From JABDIY01 sp963751955 (lineage in GTDB: Bacteria > Actinomycetota > Acidimicrobiia > Acidimicrobiales > SZUA-35), in NCBI GenBank assembly GCA_963751955.1, contig CAVVWM010000003.1, positions 310,001 to 374,000 of the forward strand: a DNA stretch of 64,000 nucleotides, in the 5' to 3' direction. The translations under genes and the position numbers were made by a program. Below, piece by piece: positions 62,522 to 64,000 of the stretch. Positions within the stretch are counted from its first letter, which is position 1; every line of letters begins with the position of its first letter. The notes beneath the pieces are model-generated. The model searched no databases, was not told the origin of the DNA, and saw only the letters and a list, made by a program, of their open reading frames with translations.

Positions 62522-63907
62522 ATGACCCTGATCGAGAACGCAGAGACAGCTCAACAAAGGGAACAGAAGGCCGAGGCGCAAGCGCACCTCCTTCCCCATT
62601 TCACCAAAGGTGCGGCATGGCAGCACAAGAGCCTCGGTGTCATCGAACGCGGGCAGGGCTGCTACGTGTACGACACCCACGGACGCGAATATCTCGATGG
62701 ACTTGCCGGATTGTTCTGCACCAACCTGGGCCACGGGCGGGTGGATCTGGTTAAGGCCGCAACCGAACAGATGAACAAGCTGGCGTTCTTCCCTACGTGG
62801 GGTTGGGCCAATCCCCCCGCCATCGAAGCTGCGTCGATGATCGCTGAGGAAGCTCCAGGTGACCTGGGTGAGGTCTTCTTCGTGAACTCCGGCTCCGAAG
62901 CTGTGGAGTCAGCGGTCAAGTTTGCCCGGAGCTACCACCTCAGCCGTGGCGAGGAGAGCCGCTACAAGGTCATTTCAAGGGAATGGTCCTACCACGGAAC
63001 AACTCTTGGCGGGCTGTCGATCACTGGTGTACCCAAGTTCAGGGAGCCGTTCAAGCCAATGCTCTGGGACGGAACCCGCCATGTGCGCAACACCTACGGT
63101 GACACCGCCGAAGAATTGGCATCAGCCAAGGCCTTCGAAGACATGATCCTTGCCGAGGGCCCCGAGACCGTCTCGGCGATCATCTGTGAACCGGTTCAGA
63201 ACGGACGCGGTGGTCTCGTTCCACCCGAGGGCTACTGGCCCGAGTTGCGGCGCATCGCCGACAAGTACGGCGTTCTCCTAATTGCCGATGAGGTCATTTG
63301 CGCCTTCGGCCGATTCGGTCACTTTTTCGCCTCGGAGCGTTTCGGCGTCGTCCCCGACATCATCACTTTTGCCAAGGGCGTCACCAGTGCCTATCAGCCC
63401 TTGGGTGGGATGGTTGTCCGTACGCCCCTCGTGCACAGCATCTGGGAGTCGCCGACAGGTGCGTATATGCATGGAGCCACCTTCGGCGGGCATCCGGTCG
63501 CAACGGCGGTCGCCGTCGCAAACATCTCGGCCATGCGGAGCGAAGGCATCATGGACCACGTACTCGACAACGAGGGCGGCTTCCGCCGGCGGATGGATGC
63601 GTTGCTAGCCGATCATCGTTGTCTCAGCGAGGTTCGAGGCCTTGGATACTTCTACGCGCTCGAACTTGTCGCCGATTCTGAAACGGGAACCGCGCTCTCG
63701 GACACCCAGCGAGCCGTGCTCCAGGGCGGTGGGCTCAACGGGATGCTGCGCGATGCCGGTCTCCTGATCCGCCCCGACGACCGGGGTGCCACGATGCTGG
63801 TCATCTCGCCACCGTTGATTGCTGATCACACGGTGCTGGACGACATTCAGGACCGCCTGAATGTTGTTCTGACCCAAATCGAGGAATGGCTGAGCAAGCA
63901 CAGCTGA
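62522..63907 (+). CDS. Class III (omega) aminotransferase
   Basis: About 461 residues from the ATG at 62522, which has GTGGAGG at 8 bases. A PLP enzyme of fold type I: GEVFFVNSGSEAVESAVKFA, the Asp in LIADEVICAFGR, and the PLP lysine in ITFAKGVTSAYQPLGG, with HGATFGGHPVA later. Likely moves an amino group from an omega-amino acid, amine or taurine-like compound to pyruvate or another keto acid. Substrate is unknown. An ATG at 62477 would add 15 residues. It is intact despite decayed genes upstream. Confidence 0.92.
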   Translation: MTLIENAETAQQREQKAEAQAHLLPHFTKGAAWQHKSLGVIERGQGCYVYDTHGREYLDGLAGLFCTNLGHGRVDLVKAATEQMNKLAFFPTWGWANPPAIEAASMIAEEAPGDLGEVFFVNSGSEAVESAVKFARSYHLSRGEESRYKVISREWSYHGTTLGGLSITGVPKFREPFKPMLWDGTRHVRNTYGDTAEELASAKAFEDMILAEGPETVSAIICEPVQNGRGGLVPPEGYWPELRRIADKYGVLLIADEVICAFGRFGHFFASERFGVVPDIITFAKGVTSAYQPLGGMVVRTPLVHSIWESPTGAYMHGATFGGHPVATAVAVANISAMRSEGIMDHVLDNEGGFRRRMDALLADHRCLSEVRGLGYFYALELVADSETGTALSDTQRAVLQGGGLNGMLRDAGLLIRPDDRGATMLVISPPLIADHTVLDDIQDRLNVVLTQIEEWLSKHS

Positions 63908-63911
63908 CCAC

Positions 63912-63926
63912 AGCGGCTCTGCCGCT
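63912..63926. terminator. Perfect small hairpin after the aminotransferase gene
   Basis: AGCGGCTCTGCCGCT has a 6-bp stem and 3-base loop, between the stop of the aminotransferase gene and a possible convergent gene end. No T-run follows on either strand, so termination is only likely. Confidence 0.35.
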
Positions 63927-64000
63927 TCAACCAACACGCGACGGTTCAGCTCGAATCCAGCCAAGATCGCGCTCTCCACTTCGGCCACCAAGTGATAGTT
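63927..64000 (-). CDS. Possible 3' end of an unidentified minus-strand gene
   Basis: One minus-strand frame enters from the window edge, reads LSLGGRSGERDLGWIRAEPS, and stops with a TGA at 63929-63927, just outside the hairpin. A second open frame (VAEVESAILAGFELNRR) passes the hairpin and runs antisense into the aminotransferase gene. I prefer the first because it ends between genes, but 24 codons are not enough to be sure. Confidence 0.3.
   Translation of the reverse strand, partial: LSLGGRSGERDLGWIRAEPSRVG

Noticed and set aside
63605..63991. Minus-strand open frame antisense to the aminotransferase end
   Set aside because: It overlaps about 300 bases of a clearly coding plus-strand region; a shorter frame ending between the genes is more plausible.

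Overview
The window is a continuous chromosomal segment, about 60% GC by eye, from an actinomycete-type bacterium. The strongest evidence is a complete Pup-proteasome locus (mpa, dop, pup, prcB, prcA, pafA, pafB, pafC) with the helY-tatC-tatB block that accompanies it in mycobacteria, plus a second actinobacterial block (MerR, bifunctional nuclease, MerR, FHA, gcvH, CDP-alcohol phosphatidyltransferase). Family content such as an SCO6745-like protein and the trio of flavin oxidase, DUF1365 and cyclopropane synthase fits a lineage such as Acidimicrobiia, but that placement is inference. I see no phage, insertion sequence or CRISPR array; the segment is mostly core genome.

Layout. 1-21.2 kb, mainly minus strand: a lipid-kinase-like accessory domain protein coupled to helY, then tatC/tatB, a zinc-ribbon protein, signal peptidase I, pafC/pafB, pafA, a LuxR-type regulator, prcA/prcB/pup/dop, the proteasomal ATPase mpa and an S9A oligopeptidase. 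GDPD, barnase-type RNase and M20 hydrolase genes are interspersed. 21.4-25.2 kb: histidine phosphatase, diguanylate cyclase, APH-like kinase and a MerR regulator. 25.2-30.7 kb, minus: one tight operon SRAP > DUF2079 > CDP-alcohol phosphatidyltransferase > gcvH > zinc-ribbon/FHA > MerR > nuclease, then a tRNA-Pro(GGG). 31-36.3 kb: GGDEF/EAL protein, MFS carrier, small membrane zinc ribbon and SpoIIE-type phosphatase. 36.4-39.1 kb: der coupled to a PDZ/radical-SAM/DUF512 gene. 39.5-45.3 kb: Thr-rich surface protein, a three-gene lipid-modification operon and an orphan histidine kinase. 45.3-53.5 kb: ispH, DUF362 protein, and the operon scpA > scpB > rluB > aroH > tyrA > cmk > plsC. 53.5-64 kb: trpS, a lipoprotein, HD, Nudix, pyrG, an AcuI-like reductase, a shikimate-kinase-like protein, an SCO6745-like protein, a decayed flavoprotein gene and a class III aminotransferase.

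The most consequential observation is that at least six otherwise well-preserved genes (helY, the RNase, prcA, dop, a histidine phosphatase and DUF2079) are each interrupted by one single-base frame change, with the correct continuation in another frame immediately after the break. Each repairs to a family-like product by adding or removing one base. This pattern looks more like residual assembly indels than biological loss, but reads are needed to decide. In contrast, the FAD/NAD(P) gene at 61.1-62.3 kb (internal deletion plus several frame changes) and a DUF664 fragment near 46.4 kb look truly decayed.

I did not find a convincing wholly new system. The best leads are a secreted barnase-like RNase without an adjacent barstar, a zinc-ribbon/FHA protein in the GarA position, a LuxR-type regulator embedded between prcA and pafA, a 7-codon ORF with a strong ribosome site just before an intrinsic terminator, and the flavin oxidase/DUF1365/cyclopropane-synthase operon.
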